DNA of 64,000 bases from Alphaproteobacteria bacterium. GTDB lineage: Bacteria; Pseudomonadota; Alphaproteobacteria; Rhizobiales; Rhizobiaceae. The position numbers and the translations under genes are program-made. Positions 44,108-52,824 of this stretch are shown here, in pieces. The stretch is taken from the NCBI GenBank assembly GCA_024742485.1, contig JANSYK010000002.1, positions 1,674,001-1,738,000 of the forward strand, written 5' to 3'. The notes under the pieces are model-generated. The model did not search any database. It saw nothing but the letters and a program-made list of their open reading frames with translations, and had not been told where the DNA came from. Numbering within the stretch: position 1 is the stretch's first letter; each line of letters starts with the position of its first letter.

Positions 44108-44959
44108 CTAGAACCGGTCCAGCCGCATGTGACGGTTGACGTCCTTGTAAAGCAGATAACGAAACTTGCCGGGGCCGCCCGCATAGCAGGCTTGCGGGCA
44201 AAAGGCGCGCAGCCACATATAGTCTCCGGCCTCCACTTCGACCCAGTCCTGATTGAGGCGGTACACCGCCTTTCCCTCGAGCACATAGAGGCCATGCTCC
44301 ATCACATGGGTCTCGGCAAAGGGGATCACCGCGCCGGGTTCGAAGGTCACGATGGTGACATGCATGTCATGGCGCATATCAAGCGGATCGACAAAGCGCG
44401 TCGTTGCCCATTTGCCGTCCGTATCGGGCATCGGGGTTGGCGGCACATCCAGTTCGCTGGTCACGAACCCGTCCGGCACATCGATCCCCTCGACAAATTC
44501 ATAAGCCTTGCGGATCCAGTGAAATCGCACCGGATGGTCGCTATCATTGCGGATCGACCAGTCTGCGGCCGGTGGCACAAAGGCGTAACCTCCCGGCTGC
44601 ATCGCGTGGGTCGTTCCTTCGAGTGTGAGTGTCAGCGTGCCTTCAACGACAAACAATGCTGCTTCCGCACCGCCATCGGTTTCCGGCCTGTCGCTGCCGC
44701 CGCCGGGCGCGACCTCGACGATGTATTGGGAAAATGTTTCGGCAAATCCTGAAAGCGGCCGCGAGAGAATCCATGCCCGTGTGCCCTTCCAGAAGGGCAG
44801 ATTGCTGGTCACGATGTCCGTCATGACGCCCTTTGGAATGACCGCATAGGACTCGGTGAAAACAGAGCGTCCGGTCAGAAGGTGTGACTGCGGTGGCAGT
44901 CCCCCCTTCGGGGCATAGTAATCCGGCACTTGGATTGTCTCGCTCGGTCCGTCATTCAT
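44108..44959 (-). CDS. (S)-ureidoglycine aminohydrolase-like bicupin
   Basis: The 283-residue protein has two cupin domains. The second holds the metal-type ligands in AETHVMEHGLYVLEGKAVYRL, and the C-terminal KDVNRHMRLDRF is typical of AllE/UGHY. These enzymes release ammonia from ureidoglycine in purine/allantoin breakdown. No other allantoin gene is adjacent, so the role is by family only. ATG 44959 follows GGAGGG at about ten bases. It ends 12 bp after the globin gene on the opposite strand. Confidence 0.82.
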   Translation of the reverse strand: MNDGPSETIQVPDYYAPKGGLPPQSHLLTGRSVFTESYAVIPKGVMTDIVTSNLPFWKGTRAWILSRPLSGFAETFSQYIVEVAPGGGSDRPETDGGAEAALFVVEGTLTLTLEGTTHAMQPGGYAFVPPAADWSIRNDSDHPVRFHWIRKAYEFVEGIDVPDGFVTSELDVPPTPMPDTDGKWATTRFVDPLDMRHDMHVTIVTFEPGAVIPFAETHVMEHGLYVLEGKAVYRLNQDWVEVEAGDYMWLRAFCPQACYAGGPGKFRYLLYKDVNRHMRLDRF

Positions 44960-45528
44960 GGTGCCGTTGCCCTCCACTCCAGCCAGGAAACGCAGCAACC
45001 ACCGCTCCCGGTCTCACGCACTGCATACACAGGCCAGGGAAGACCATTCCGATGACCTTTGCGTCGACGAAAGCTGATCCCATGAGAAGCGGGAAAAGCC
45101 TGACCGACACATTTCGTGTGCGCCAAGGCTAAATCAAAATTCCCGGTGGATTCTCAAAAAATACAGCAAGGTCTTTCACGAATCCCCGCGGGCGCGATGC
45201 ATCTCAAATGTTCTGATTCAGTTCGTACCGGCATCTCGCGTTGGCGGATCGCGTCGATTACACCGGAAAGAAGTTCAGCGCGTAACGTCATTTTGAAATG
45301 TCGCCAAAGGTGATCAATCAAGCCGGTCGCTGGTAGTCAAGAACTTTCCCGATCCTGCCGGCGTGGGCGACAGTCTCCTTTGGCGCAGTTCGAAACCAGC
45401 CGGAATTCGTACGGCCGAATGGCGCTCGCCAGCGAATTCGAATGATTTTGACGCAGGTCAATATGGCCGGGACGCTGAGCTTTAACGTCTCCGGAGCAGC
45501 GTGATTGACAAGGGCAGGGGGTAGCACA
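44960..45528. other. Intergenic region, about 570 bp
   Basis: A long gap divides the leftward cupin gene from the rightward FAD oxidoreductase gene. The open frames here are short and do not look like proteins. A ribosome binding site (AGGGGG, 45514-45520) precedes the oxidoreductase. I see no clear repeat, tRNA or riboswitch. Confidence 0.35.
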
Positions 45529-47082
45529 ATGGTCAAGGATGAACGGGAAAGATGGGATGCCATTGTCATCGGCTCTGGCTTGGGTGGCATGGCTGCCGGG
45601 GCAGCACTCAGCCGTGTCGGACACGAGGTTCTGCTGCTTGAGCAACACCACACTTTGGGTGGACTGACTCACAGCTTCTCCCGCAACGGGTTCACCTGGG
45701 ATGTGGGCATCCACTATCTGAGTGGAGTGGCGCCGGGAGATCGGGAGCGCGAGCTGCTTGACTGGTTGACCGAAACGCCGATCGATTTCGTATCGTTGGG
45801 TTCGATCTACGACATCGTCCATATCGGATCCGCGGAGCCATTGTCGTTGTCGCGGCCTTACGAAGCGCAGGAAAGAGATCTGAAGGACCGGTTCCCGGAT
45901 CACGCGGAGGCCATCGAGACGTGGACCCGTGATCTGCGCGAGGGACGCGAGGCGATGCACAAGATATTCCCGACCCGGGCAATGCCGGAGATCGCCGGCG
46001 ACATGCTCGATTGGTGGAATCGTAGCGCAATTTCCCGGTGGTGTGCACGAACGACCAAGGAGGTCATCGACGATACCACAGACCATCCCGAACTGGCCGC
46101 GGTGATGGCTGCGCAATGGGGCGATCATGGCGGGCGTCCGAGCAAGGCGAGCTTCGCCATGCATGCGTTGATTTCCGCGTCATATCTGCAGAGTGGGTCC
46201 TGGTATCCGATCGGCGGCAGCGCGGCGTTTGCGGAACACATGATTCCCACCATCGTCAATCAGGGGGGTGAGGTACGCGCCGGTGTTCGCGTCGATAGTC
46301 TTTTGTTTGACGGCGACGCAGTTGCTGGGGTGCGAACCGAGGATGGGACAGAAATCCACGCCAAAGCCGTGATCTCCGACATTGGTGCGCGCGAGACCGT
46401 CGAAACGCTTATGCCGGATCGATACAGGCACCACGAATGGGTTGCGGAAATCCAGGCGTTGCCGTCCAGTATCGCGCATTTCACGCTGTTTCTTGGCTTT
46501 GAGGGAGATATCGAGGCCGCCGGTGCCACGAAGGCCAACCACTGGTTCTTCCCGACCGGGGAGACCGATGTCGTCTGGACCAAATCGCCGGATGAAGCAA
46601 CGCCCTGCATGATTGCATCCTTTGGCTCACTCAAGAATCCCGCTCATGATCCCGGCCCGCGGCAAACACATATGGGCCAGATCATCGTTTGGACTGACTG
46701 GGACTCCGTTGCCCGATGGATGGACCGGCCAGCCGGGGCGCGTGGCGAGGAATATGCCGACTTCAAGCGACGTGTCGAGGAAACGCTGATGAGGCAGTTT
46801 GAGATCTACTTCCCCGATCTCGCCAAGCTGGTTGTCTATCGCGAACTCGCCACACCGCTTTCCACCGTCACCTACACCGGGCATAGCGAGGGGGCATTCT
46901 ATGGTCTCGACGTAACGCCGAATCGGGTGATGTGCGATGGACTGCGCGCAAAGACGCCAATACCCGGCCTCTACCTTGCCGGACAGGATGTGGCGAGCCC
47001 AGGTATTCCGGGTGCGCTGTGGGGTGGCCTTCTATCGGCTGCCAGCGTCGATCCCAAGGTGGTTGGCAAAATCAGGGGCTGA
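45529..47082 (+). CDS. CrtI-like FAD-dependent oxidoreductase (phytoene desaturase/retinol saturase family)
   Basis: The 517-residue protein starts with a dinucleotide motif (AIVIGSGLGGMAAGAALSRVGHEVLLLEQHHTLGGLTHSF), the FAD site of the phytoene desaturase family. It then has VGIHYLSG and, near the C-terminus, TPIPGLYLAGQDVASPGIPGALWGG, the flavin-contact segment of the family. Members saturate or isomerise polyene chains. No carotenoid genes are nearby, so the substrate could be something else. GGGGG before ATG 45529. Confidence 0.85.
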   Translation: MVKDERERWDAIVIGSGLGGMAAGAALSRVGHEVLLLEQHHTLGGLTHSFSRNGFTWDVGIHYLSGVAPGDRERELLDWLTETPIDFVSLGSIYDIVHIGSAEPLSLSRPYEAQERDLKDRFPDHAEAIETWTRDLREGREAMHKIFPTRAMPEIAGDMLDWWNRSAISRWCARTTKEVIDDTTDHPELAAVMAAQWGDHGGRPSKASFAMHALISASYLQSGSWYPIGGSAAFAEHMIPTIVNQGGEVRAGVRVDSLLFDGDAVAGVRTEDGTEIHAKAVISDIGARETVETLMPDRYRHHEWVAEIQALPSSIAHFTLFLGFEGDIEAAGATKANHWFFPTGETDVVWTKSPDEATPCMIASFGSLKNPAHDPGPRQTHMGQIIVWTDWDSVARWMDRPAGARGEEYADFKRRVEETLMRQFEIYFPDLAKLVVYRELATPLSTVTYTGHSEGAFYGLDVTPNRVMCDGLRAKTPIPGLYLAGQDVASPGIPGALWGGLLSAASVDPKVVGKIRG

Positions 47083-47171
47083 GGGAGGTGCGATCCGGAG
47101 CAATTCGCCAAAAAAGCAAGCGATTTTCTCACCCGACACGGAGCGCAGCGCGTCGAACTGGGCATCCGGGT

Positions 47172-48437
47172 TCAGGCGCTCAGGTGCTGAGCTCTGACAA
47201 GACCTGCCAGGCGCTCGATGCCGTTTTCGATCGCTGTGATGTCGGGAAGGGAGAAACTCAGGCGCATCGTGTTGGTGCCGCTACCATCGGTGAAAAAAGC
47301 GTGGCCCGGCACAAAGGCGACACCGGCTTCCGCGACCGAACGCTTCAACAGGTCGCCAGCGTTGATCGATGCGGGCAGTGTGACCCACACAAACAGGCCG
47401 CCATCCGGCTTTGTCCAGCTTGTGGCTGAAGGCATGTGCCGCTCCAGGGCTGCCAGCATCGCATCACGTTTGACCCGGTAGCTTTGCCGCGCGCGCGTGA
47501 CCTGAGCGTCGAACATGGTCTCGGCAAGGTGCCGCATCACTGCCTGGTTTATGGCTGCGCTGTTGAGGTCGCTGGCCTGCTTGATCAGGGTCAGCCGGTG
47601 AATGATGGGCTGTGATGCGCAGATCCATCCGACCCGCAGGCCCGGCGTGAAAACCTTGGAGAATGTCCCGCAATAGATCACCCGCGATGCGTCGATCGAT
47701 CCGGCATCAGCGACATCGAGGGCCTGAACGGGCGGCAGTTCGGCTCCATCGTAGCGAAGCGCTGTGTAGGCAGCGTCTTCGATAATCGGGATATCGAGTT
47801 CGCGCGCCAAAGACAGAAGGGCATGTCGGCTTTCCAGAGACAGCGTTTCGCCGGTTGGATTGGCAAAGTCGGGTACGACATAGGCCATTTTCACCGATCC
47901 ACCGGCGGACTGCGCGGCTTCGCGATAGGAGGGTGCTGTCCGGTTGCCCATTGCCAGCTGCAATTGGTCATAGGCCGGTTCACTTGCCGAAAACGCCTGC
48001 AGTGCTCCCAGATATGTTGGTGCGGTGACCAGCGCCGTGTCCGAAGCAGACAGAAGCAGTTTTCCCAGAAATTCCAGGGCCTGCTGTGAACCGCTGGTAA
48101 TCAGGATATTATCAGTCTGACAGGCAATGCCTTTCGAAGCCATGTGATCCGCGATCCAGGCGCGCAATTGCGGATCGCCCTCACTGATCGAGTATTGCAG
48201 GATCCGTCCGGCCTGGTCGTCGCTGCCCAGTGCTGCTCCATAGGCCTCGCGGACGGCTGCGGTTGGGAAGAGGGCAGGGTCGGGAATACCGCCGGCAAAA
48301 GAGATGATATCCGGTTTTTCCAGCAGCTTGAGCAGTTCGCGAATCTCCGAGGCCTGCATCCGCTCGGCACGACCGGCATAACGCGGCTCCCAGGAACCGG
48401 CGCGGACAGGGTCCGGTGATTTGGTTTCCATCGACAT
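47172..48437 (-). CDS. PLP-dependent aminotransferase (2-aminoadipate aminotransferase-like)
   Basis: The 421-residue class I aminotransferase has FAGGIPDPALFP near the start, ITSGSQQALEFLGKLLL, and the PLP lysine in YCGTFSKVFTPGLRVGWI, with PDFANPTGETLS. The sequence style is that of LysN/MocR-like aminotransferases but without an N-terminal HTH, so it is an enzyme rather than a regulator. Substrate may be a long-chain or alpha-aminoadipate-like amino acid. The gene ends 90 bp before the FAD oxidoreductase stop on the opposite strand. Confidence 0.88.
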   Translation of the reverse strand: MSMETKSPDPVRAGSWEPRYAGRAERMQASEIRELLKLLEKPDIISFAGGIPDPALFPTAAVREAYGAALGSDDQAGRILQYSISEGDPQLRAWIADHMASKGIACQTDNILITSGSQQALEFLGKLLLSASDTALVTAPTYLGALQAFSASEPAYDQLQLAMGNRTAPSYREAAQSAGGSVKMAYVVPDFANPTGETLSLESRHALLSLARELDIPIIEDAAYTALRYDGAELPPVQALDVADAGSIDASRVIYCGTFSKVFTPGLRVGWICASQPIIHRLTLIKQASDLNSAAINQAVMRHLAETMFDAQVTRARQSYRVKRDAMLAALERHMPSATSWTKPDGGLFVWVTLPASINAGDLLKRSVAEAGVAFVPGHAFFTDGSGTNTMRLSFSLPDITAIENGIERLAGLVRAQHLSA

Positions 48438-48469
48438 ACAAAATTTATGTCAGTATTGCTGACCTATTG

Positions 48470-49354
48470 TCAAGCGGGACTGGCGATTTCGCTGTGTCGC
48501 GATGCATTGGCCCATCGCCCGGGCGTGACCCCGAAACTCTTTTTGAAATGACGGGTCAGATGGCTTTGATCGGCAAAGCCGACGGCCGCCGCGATGTCGG
48601 CGAGGGGCCGTCCACAGGCGATCAGATGCCGCGCCTGATCCAGGCGTCGCATGATCAGATAGCGATGTGGACTCGTTCCGAAGAATTTCCGGAACTGGCG
48701 GGACAGGTTAAACCGGTCAAGTCCGGTGACCTGTTCCAGTTCGCCTGAGTGAACGGTTCGCGCAGAATTGTCCTGAAGGTAATCGCGCGCCCGGATCAGA
48801 CGATGCGGGGACACTGGTTCGGAGCGGGTTCGTTCAATCCGGGCATGGCGGGAGAGCCCACCGGCAATCCGGCTGACCAGGTCAGGGATATCCAGTTCAT
48901 CGAGGCCGTCATCCAGTCTGGAAAGAGCGGACAGCAACGCAATCCGAAAGTGCGGATCGTCAATCACAGGCGTGTCGACAAAGGGCAGGGGGCCGGTGTT
49001 GGGGCAAAGGCCCTCCCGCACAAGAGCCGGTTCAATGTAGAGCATCCGGTAACGCAGGCCGTCTTCGGTCGCGGCCGCGCCATCATGGACTTCATCGGGA
49101 TGCAGGACGATGAGGCGGCCGGGCAGGCTGTATTCCTGGCGGCCGCGATAGTGGAAGGACTGGATGCCATCGAGAGTCACCCCGATGGCATAGGTGTCAT
49201 GCCGGTGCGGTTCAAAAAACTTGCCTTCGAAACGCGCTTCAATCCGTTCCATGCCGGGCACGGCGGGCGCCGAAACAATGCGGTTGCTTGCCGGGTCTTC
49301 GCACGAACGTTCAAGACCCTGATAACACTCCGGGTTTGTTTGTGAGCCACGCAT
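48470..49354 (-). CDS. AraC family transcriptional regulator
   Basis: The 294-residue protein has an N-terminal cupin-like ligand domain (EPHRHDTYAIGVTLDGIQSFHYRG) and a C-terminal AraC HTH pair (LEQVTGLDRFNLSRQFRKFFGTSPHRYLIMRRLDQARHLI and IAAAVGFADQSHLTRHFKKSFGVTPGRW). It is divergent from a DUF2000 gene with 31 bp between, a pairing seen elsewhere, and probably regulates it. In-frame starts upstream of 49354 lie across the divergent promoter and are unlikely. Confidence 0.85.
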   Translation of the reverse strand: MRGSQTNPECYQGLERSCEDPASNRIVSAPAVPGMERIEARFEGKFFEPHRHDTYAIGVTLDGIQSFHYRGRQEYSLPGRLIVLHPDEVHDGAAATEDGLRYRMLYIEPALVREGLCPNTGPLPFVDTPVIDDPHFRIALLSALSRLDDGLDELDIPDLVSRIAGGLSRHARIERTRSEPVSPHRLIRARDYLQDNSARTVHSGELEQVTGLDRFNLSRQFRKFFGTSPHRYLIMRRLDQARHLIACGRPLADIAAAVGFADQSHLTRHFKKSFGVTPGRWANASRHSEIASPA

Positions 49355-49385
49355 GAAATCGATTCCCGAATGAGGACAATCCGAG

Positions 49386-49793
49386 ATGTTTGATACCAAA
49401 ATCGCCATCATATTGCGAGACGATCTGGCCGCCTGGCAGGCGCTGAATGTGACCGCTTTTTTAACCAGCGGCATCATTGCACAGCACCCTGGCATCATTG
49501 GTGAACCCTATGAGGACCGGGATGGCAATCGATACAATGCCCTGTCCGGCCAGCCGATAATCGTTCTGTCGGCACCTGCGAAGCTGATGAAGACGATGCA
49601 TGCACGTGTTCTTGAACGGCAGATCACCGTCTCGCTCTACACAGAGGAGATGTTCTCAACCGGTCATGATGCCGCCAATCGTGCGGTTTTTTCACAATAT
49701 GGTCAGCAGGACGCAAAGGTGGTCGGCCTTGCACTGTGTGCCGCCAGGAAGGTCGTCGACAAGATCACCAAGGGCGCAGGACTTCATCCATGA
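49386..49793 (+). CDS. DUF2000 family protein
   Basis: The 135-residue protein (MFDTKIAIILRDDLAAWQALNVTAFLTSGI, ILSAP-like IIVLSAPAKLMKTMHARVLER) matches DUF2000, a family with an alpha/beta fold related to peptidyl-tRNA hydrolase-like proteins. The function is unknown. It is divergent from the AraC gene, its likely regulator, and convergent with the MnmD gene. Confidence 0.82.
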   Translation: MFDTKIAIILRDDLAAWQALNVTAFLTSGIIAQHPGIIGEPYEDRDGNRYNALSGQPIIVLSAPAKLMKTMHARVLERQITVSLYTEEMFSTGHDAANRAVFSQYGQQDAKVVGLALCAARKVVDKITKGAGLHP

Positions 49794-49804
49794 CACTCCC
49801 TGTT

Positions 49805-50509
49805 TCAATCGGGACGGTAGCCACGTGTCATGTCGCGCTTTCCTGCAAAACCGGGAACCTTGCGCACGACAAATCCGGCATTTGACAGGTTCCGGCGCAC
49901 CCAGCCGGCGGCCGTGTAGGTCGCGAACGTCCCGCGGGCAACCGTATGCTCGAACACGGACTGCATCAGGATGTCCGACCACATGTGCCTGTTGCGGGCA
50001 GGCGCAAATCCGTCAAGAAACCAGGCATCGGCCTTGCCGGACCATTGCGGCAAACGATCCTTCACATCGCCAAAGAAAATGTCGAGCGTGACCGCATCGC
50101 CCAGTTCGAATGAAGCAAGGTCGTCCGGTCGCGCGGGCCAGACCTCCGTCAGTTTTCGGACAAACGGTGCCAGGTCGGACCACACCCCGAGAGCCTTTTC
50201 CATCTCGCGCACCGTGAGGGGAAAGCGTTCGAAACTGACGAAATTCAGTCGGCCGCCCCGTGGTCGGCATTCCCGCCATTGCCGCCAGGTTTCCAAAAAA
50301 TTCAACCCCGTCCCGAAGCCGAGCTCGCCGATGGTGAATGTTTCCGCGTTGCTCCAGCGGGCAGGCAGATCATTGCCATTCAGGAACACATGATTGCACT
50401 CGGCGCGCCCATCGGCCTTGGAATAATAATGATCGCCAAAAACCGTCGAATAGGGCATATCATTATCCCATCTCAGCCGGTTGTCTTTCGCACTGTCTTC
50501 GTCGACCAT
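49805..50509 (-). CDS. mnmD: tRNA 5-methylaminomethyl-2-thiouridine methyltransferase MnmD
   Basis: The 234-residue protein has the SAM loop IGELGFGTGLNFLETWRQW and the catalytic pocket DAWFLDGFAPARNRHMWS, which identify the methyltransferase half of MnmC (MnmD). It methylates nm5(s2)U34 of tRNAs to mnm5(s2)U. In gammaproteobacteria this half is fused to an FAD oxidase; here it is separate and divergent from such an oxidase. GTG 50518 is also in frame. Confidence 0.9.
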   Translation of the reverse strand: MVDEDSAKDNRLRWDNDMPYSTVFGDHYYSKADGRAECNHVFLNGNDLPARWSNAETFTIGELGFGTGLNFLETWRQWRECRPRGGRLNFVSFERFPLTVREMEKALGVWSDLAPFVRKLTEVWPARPDDLASFELGDAVTLDIFFGDVKDRLPQWSGKADAWFLDGFAPARNRHMWSDILMQSVFEHTVARGTFATYTAAGWVRRNLSNAGFVVRKVPGFAGKRDMTRGYRPD

Positions 50510-50520
50510 AATTTGCACCC

Positions 50521-51681
50521 ATGACCCGTTCCCGATCCTATAGCCCGGCCAGTGATGCCTTGTCTTGCGACATTCTGATTGCGGGTGGGGGCATTGTCGG
50601 GCTTTGGGTCGCTCGGCTTGCGCAGGAGGCAGGCCTCAAAGCCGTCCTGTTGGACAGGGACCGTATTGGCAGCGGCGCCAGCGGCGGCCTTCTTGGCGCG
50701 CTGATGCCGCACATGCCGGAGCGATGGAACCCGAAAAAGCAGTTTCAGCTTGACGCCCTGATTTCGCTTGAAACCAGGATCGCCGAAATCGAAACTGAAA
50801 CGGGCCTGTCATGTGGATACCGTCGCTGTGGCCGGTTGCTGCCGCTGGCCAAACCGCATCACGCCGGGCTGGCCGCTGAACGACACGCGGAGGCCGAGCT
50901 TCGTTGGGGCGGTGTGCCAAGCGGGTATGCCTGGCGGCTTCACCCGAAGTTCAACGTTGACAATTGGCCCGGTGCAGACGCCATGCCGCATGGCGTGGTT
51001 CTGGAAACATTGTCGGCGCGGGTCAATCCGCGTCTTTACATGACCGCGATGAAAGCGGGTCTCGGTGAGCGTGTCACATTTCTGGAGACCGAGGCACTTG
51101 ACGGTTTCGACGATGCCACCGGCATGGCGACGACGTCCGTTGGACGCACGATCAGGACCGGTCACGCCGTGCTGTCCGCAGGTCATGCGAGCTTCGATGT
51201 TCTCGGAGAAATCGTGCGGAGGCCGGCTCGGACCTTTGGATCCGCGATCAAGGGACAGGCCGCGCTTCTGGAAACGGACATCGATCCGGATTGGCCGCTG
51301 GTCTTTCAGGATGGCACTTATGTGGTGCCCCATGACAATGGCCTTGTGGCTGTGGGCAGTACCAGTGAACGTCAATTCGATGCGCCCTTCGACACGGACG
51401 AAAAGTTGGACGCCGTGATTTCCAGAGCGGTGGCCCTTTGTCCGCTGCTGGCCGGTGCACCGGTTCTGGAGCGCTGGGCCAATCTTCGGCCTAAGGCCGT
51501 CAAACGCGATCCGATGATTGGCTTTGCACCCGGCCATCGACACCTGATCGTGGCCACGGGTGGTTTCAAGATCACCTTCGGGATCGCCCATGAAATGGCC
51601 CGTTGTGCCGTCGATCTGGCGCTTGGCGGAAGTGGTGCGGCAATTCCCGAAAGCTTCCGCGTCGAACACCATTTGAATTGA
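50521..51681 (+). CDS. FAD-dependent oxidoreductase related to the MnmC oxidase half
   Basis: The 386-residue protein has a DAO-type FAD domain (CDILIAGGGIVGLWVARLA, residues 16-34, then GSGASGGLLGALMPHMPERW) and a C-terminal LRPKAVKRDPMIGFAPGHRHLIVATGGFKITFGIAHEMA, matching the flavin half of MnmC. In MnmC it removes the carboxymethyl group from cmnm5U34. It is divergent from MnmD with only 11 bp between start codons. The substrate assignment rests on that neighbour; a DadA-like amino acid oxidase is the alternative. Confidence 0.82.
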   Translation: MTRSRSYSPASDALSCDILIAGGGIVGLWVARLAQEAGLKAVLLDRDRIGSGASGGLLGALMPHMPERWNPKKQFQLDALISLETRIAEIETETGLSCGYRRCGRLLPLAKPHHAGLAAERHAEAELRWGGVPSGYAWRLHPKFNVDNWPGADAMPHGVVLETLSARVNPRLYMTAMKAGLGERVTFLETEALDGFDDATGMATTSVGRTIRTGHAVLSAGHASFDVLGEIVRRPARTFGSAIKGQAALLETDIDPDWPLVFQDGTYVVPHDNGLVAVGSTSERQFDAPFDTDEKLDAVISRAVALCPLLAGAPVLERWANLRPKAVKRDPMIGFAPGHRHLIVATGGFKITFGIAHEMARCAVDLALGGSGAAIPESFRVEHHLN

Positions 51682-51832
51682 ACTCGGATCAATCGCTCCG
51701 TCCATCGCGCGAAAAATTTTCTTGTTCAAACCGAAGGGTTGTGACAGCGTGTGGCATGCCCCAATGCATGAGTCTGACACGACCGGCTTCGGTCGACGGC
51801 GCCGTTTGGACAGCCGTGAAACAGGTTGAGCA

Positions 51833-52747
51833 ATGAGTGTCGCCGAAAACAGAAGCGCCGACACGGTCCTTGCCGGCATTGGCTGGATGGTGCTCACGAC
51901 CTTCTGCTTTGTCGCCGTAACCGGCATCGTGCGATACATCGGCACTGACATCCCGTCGTCCCAGGCGGCATTCATCCGCTATGCCTTTGGTGTTCTGTTT
52001 TTTGTGCCCATGATGCACAGGCTATGGATCAAGCCGCCATCCGTGCCGGTTCTGAAGATCTTTGCGATGCGCGGGCTGTTGCACGGCGTCGCGGTGGTGC
52101 TTTGGTTTTATGCCATGGCCCGCATACCGATTGCCGAGGTCACCGCACTGGGCTACACGGCGCCCATTTTCGTGACGATCGGGGCTGCCATCTATTTCGG
52201 TGAGCGATTGCATTTCAGGCGTGTGGCCGCCGTACTGGTTGGCTTTGCCGGAACCATGATTATCCTGCGCCCGGGCTTCCACGAGATTTCGATTGGCCAG
52301 GTTGCGCAACTCGTCGCAGCGCCGCTCTTTGCGGCGTCCTTCCTGTTCGCCAAACGGCTCACCGACGAGGAGGACCCGACCACTATCGTGTTGATGCTGT
52401 CTGTCGTTTGCACACTGGTTCTGTTGCCCGGAGCGCTGCTGAACTGGACCAATCCCGGTCTTGCTGACGTCCTCTGGCTGGCCTTGACCGCGGGGATTGC
52501 AACGTTTGGTCACTACACCATGACCCGCGCCATTCAGGCGGCGCCCTTGACGGTGACCCAGCCGGTCGGTTTCTTGCAGCTGATTTGGGCAACGATGCTC
52601 GGGATCATCGTCTTCGGCGAGCCGGCGGATCCCTTCGTTCTGATCGGTGGTGGCATCGTCGTTGCCGCAATTACGTTCATATCGCATCGGGAAGCGGTGG
52701 CGGCGCGCCGTCAGATCACACCGCCGGCGCCGGCCACGAAAGACTAA
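51833..52747 (+). CDS. EamA/DMT family transporter
   Basis: The 304-residue protein has ten predicted membrane helices in two EamA repeats, for example AFIRYAFGVLFFVPMMHRL and AEVTALGYTAPIFVTIGAAIYFGERLHFRRVAAVLVGFAGTMIILRPG, then a second copy. It probably exports a metabolite. It starts a run of three transporter genes on the same strand. Confidence 0.9.
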   Translation: MSVAENRSADTVLAGIGWMVLTTFCFVAVTGIVRYIGTDIPSSQAAFIRYAFGVLFFVPMMHRLWIKPPSVPVLKIFAMRGLLHGVAVVLWFYAMARIPIAEVTALGYTAPIFVTIGAAIYFGERLHFRRVAAVLVGFAGTMIILRPGFHEISIGQVAQLVAAPLFAASFLFAKRLTDEEDPTTIVLMLSVVCTLVLLPGALLNWTNPGLADVLWLALTAGIATFGHYTMTRAIQAAPLTVTQPVGFLQLIWATMLGIIVFGEPADPFVLIGGGIVVAAITFISHREAVAARRQITPPAPATKD

Positions 52748-52824
52748 CCGGTCGTAAAACAGATGAAACAACAGTACGAACAATGCGATAGACAATTTCG
52801 TGATGGGCGCATGGTGTCTGGGGC

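Noticed and set aside
50809-51975. Leftward frame of about 388 codons antisense to the MnmC-like oxidase
   Set aside because: No family resemblance, and it would span the ends of two supported rightward genes.
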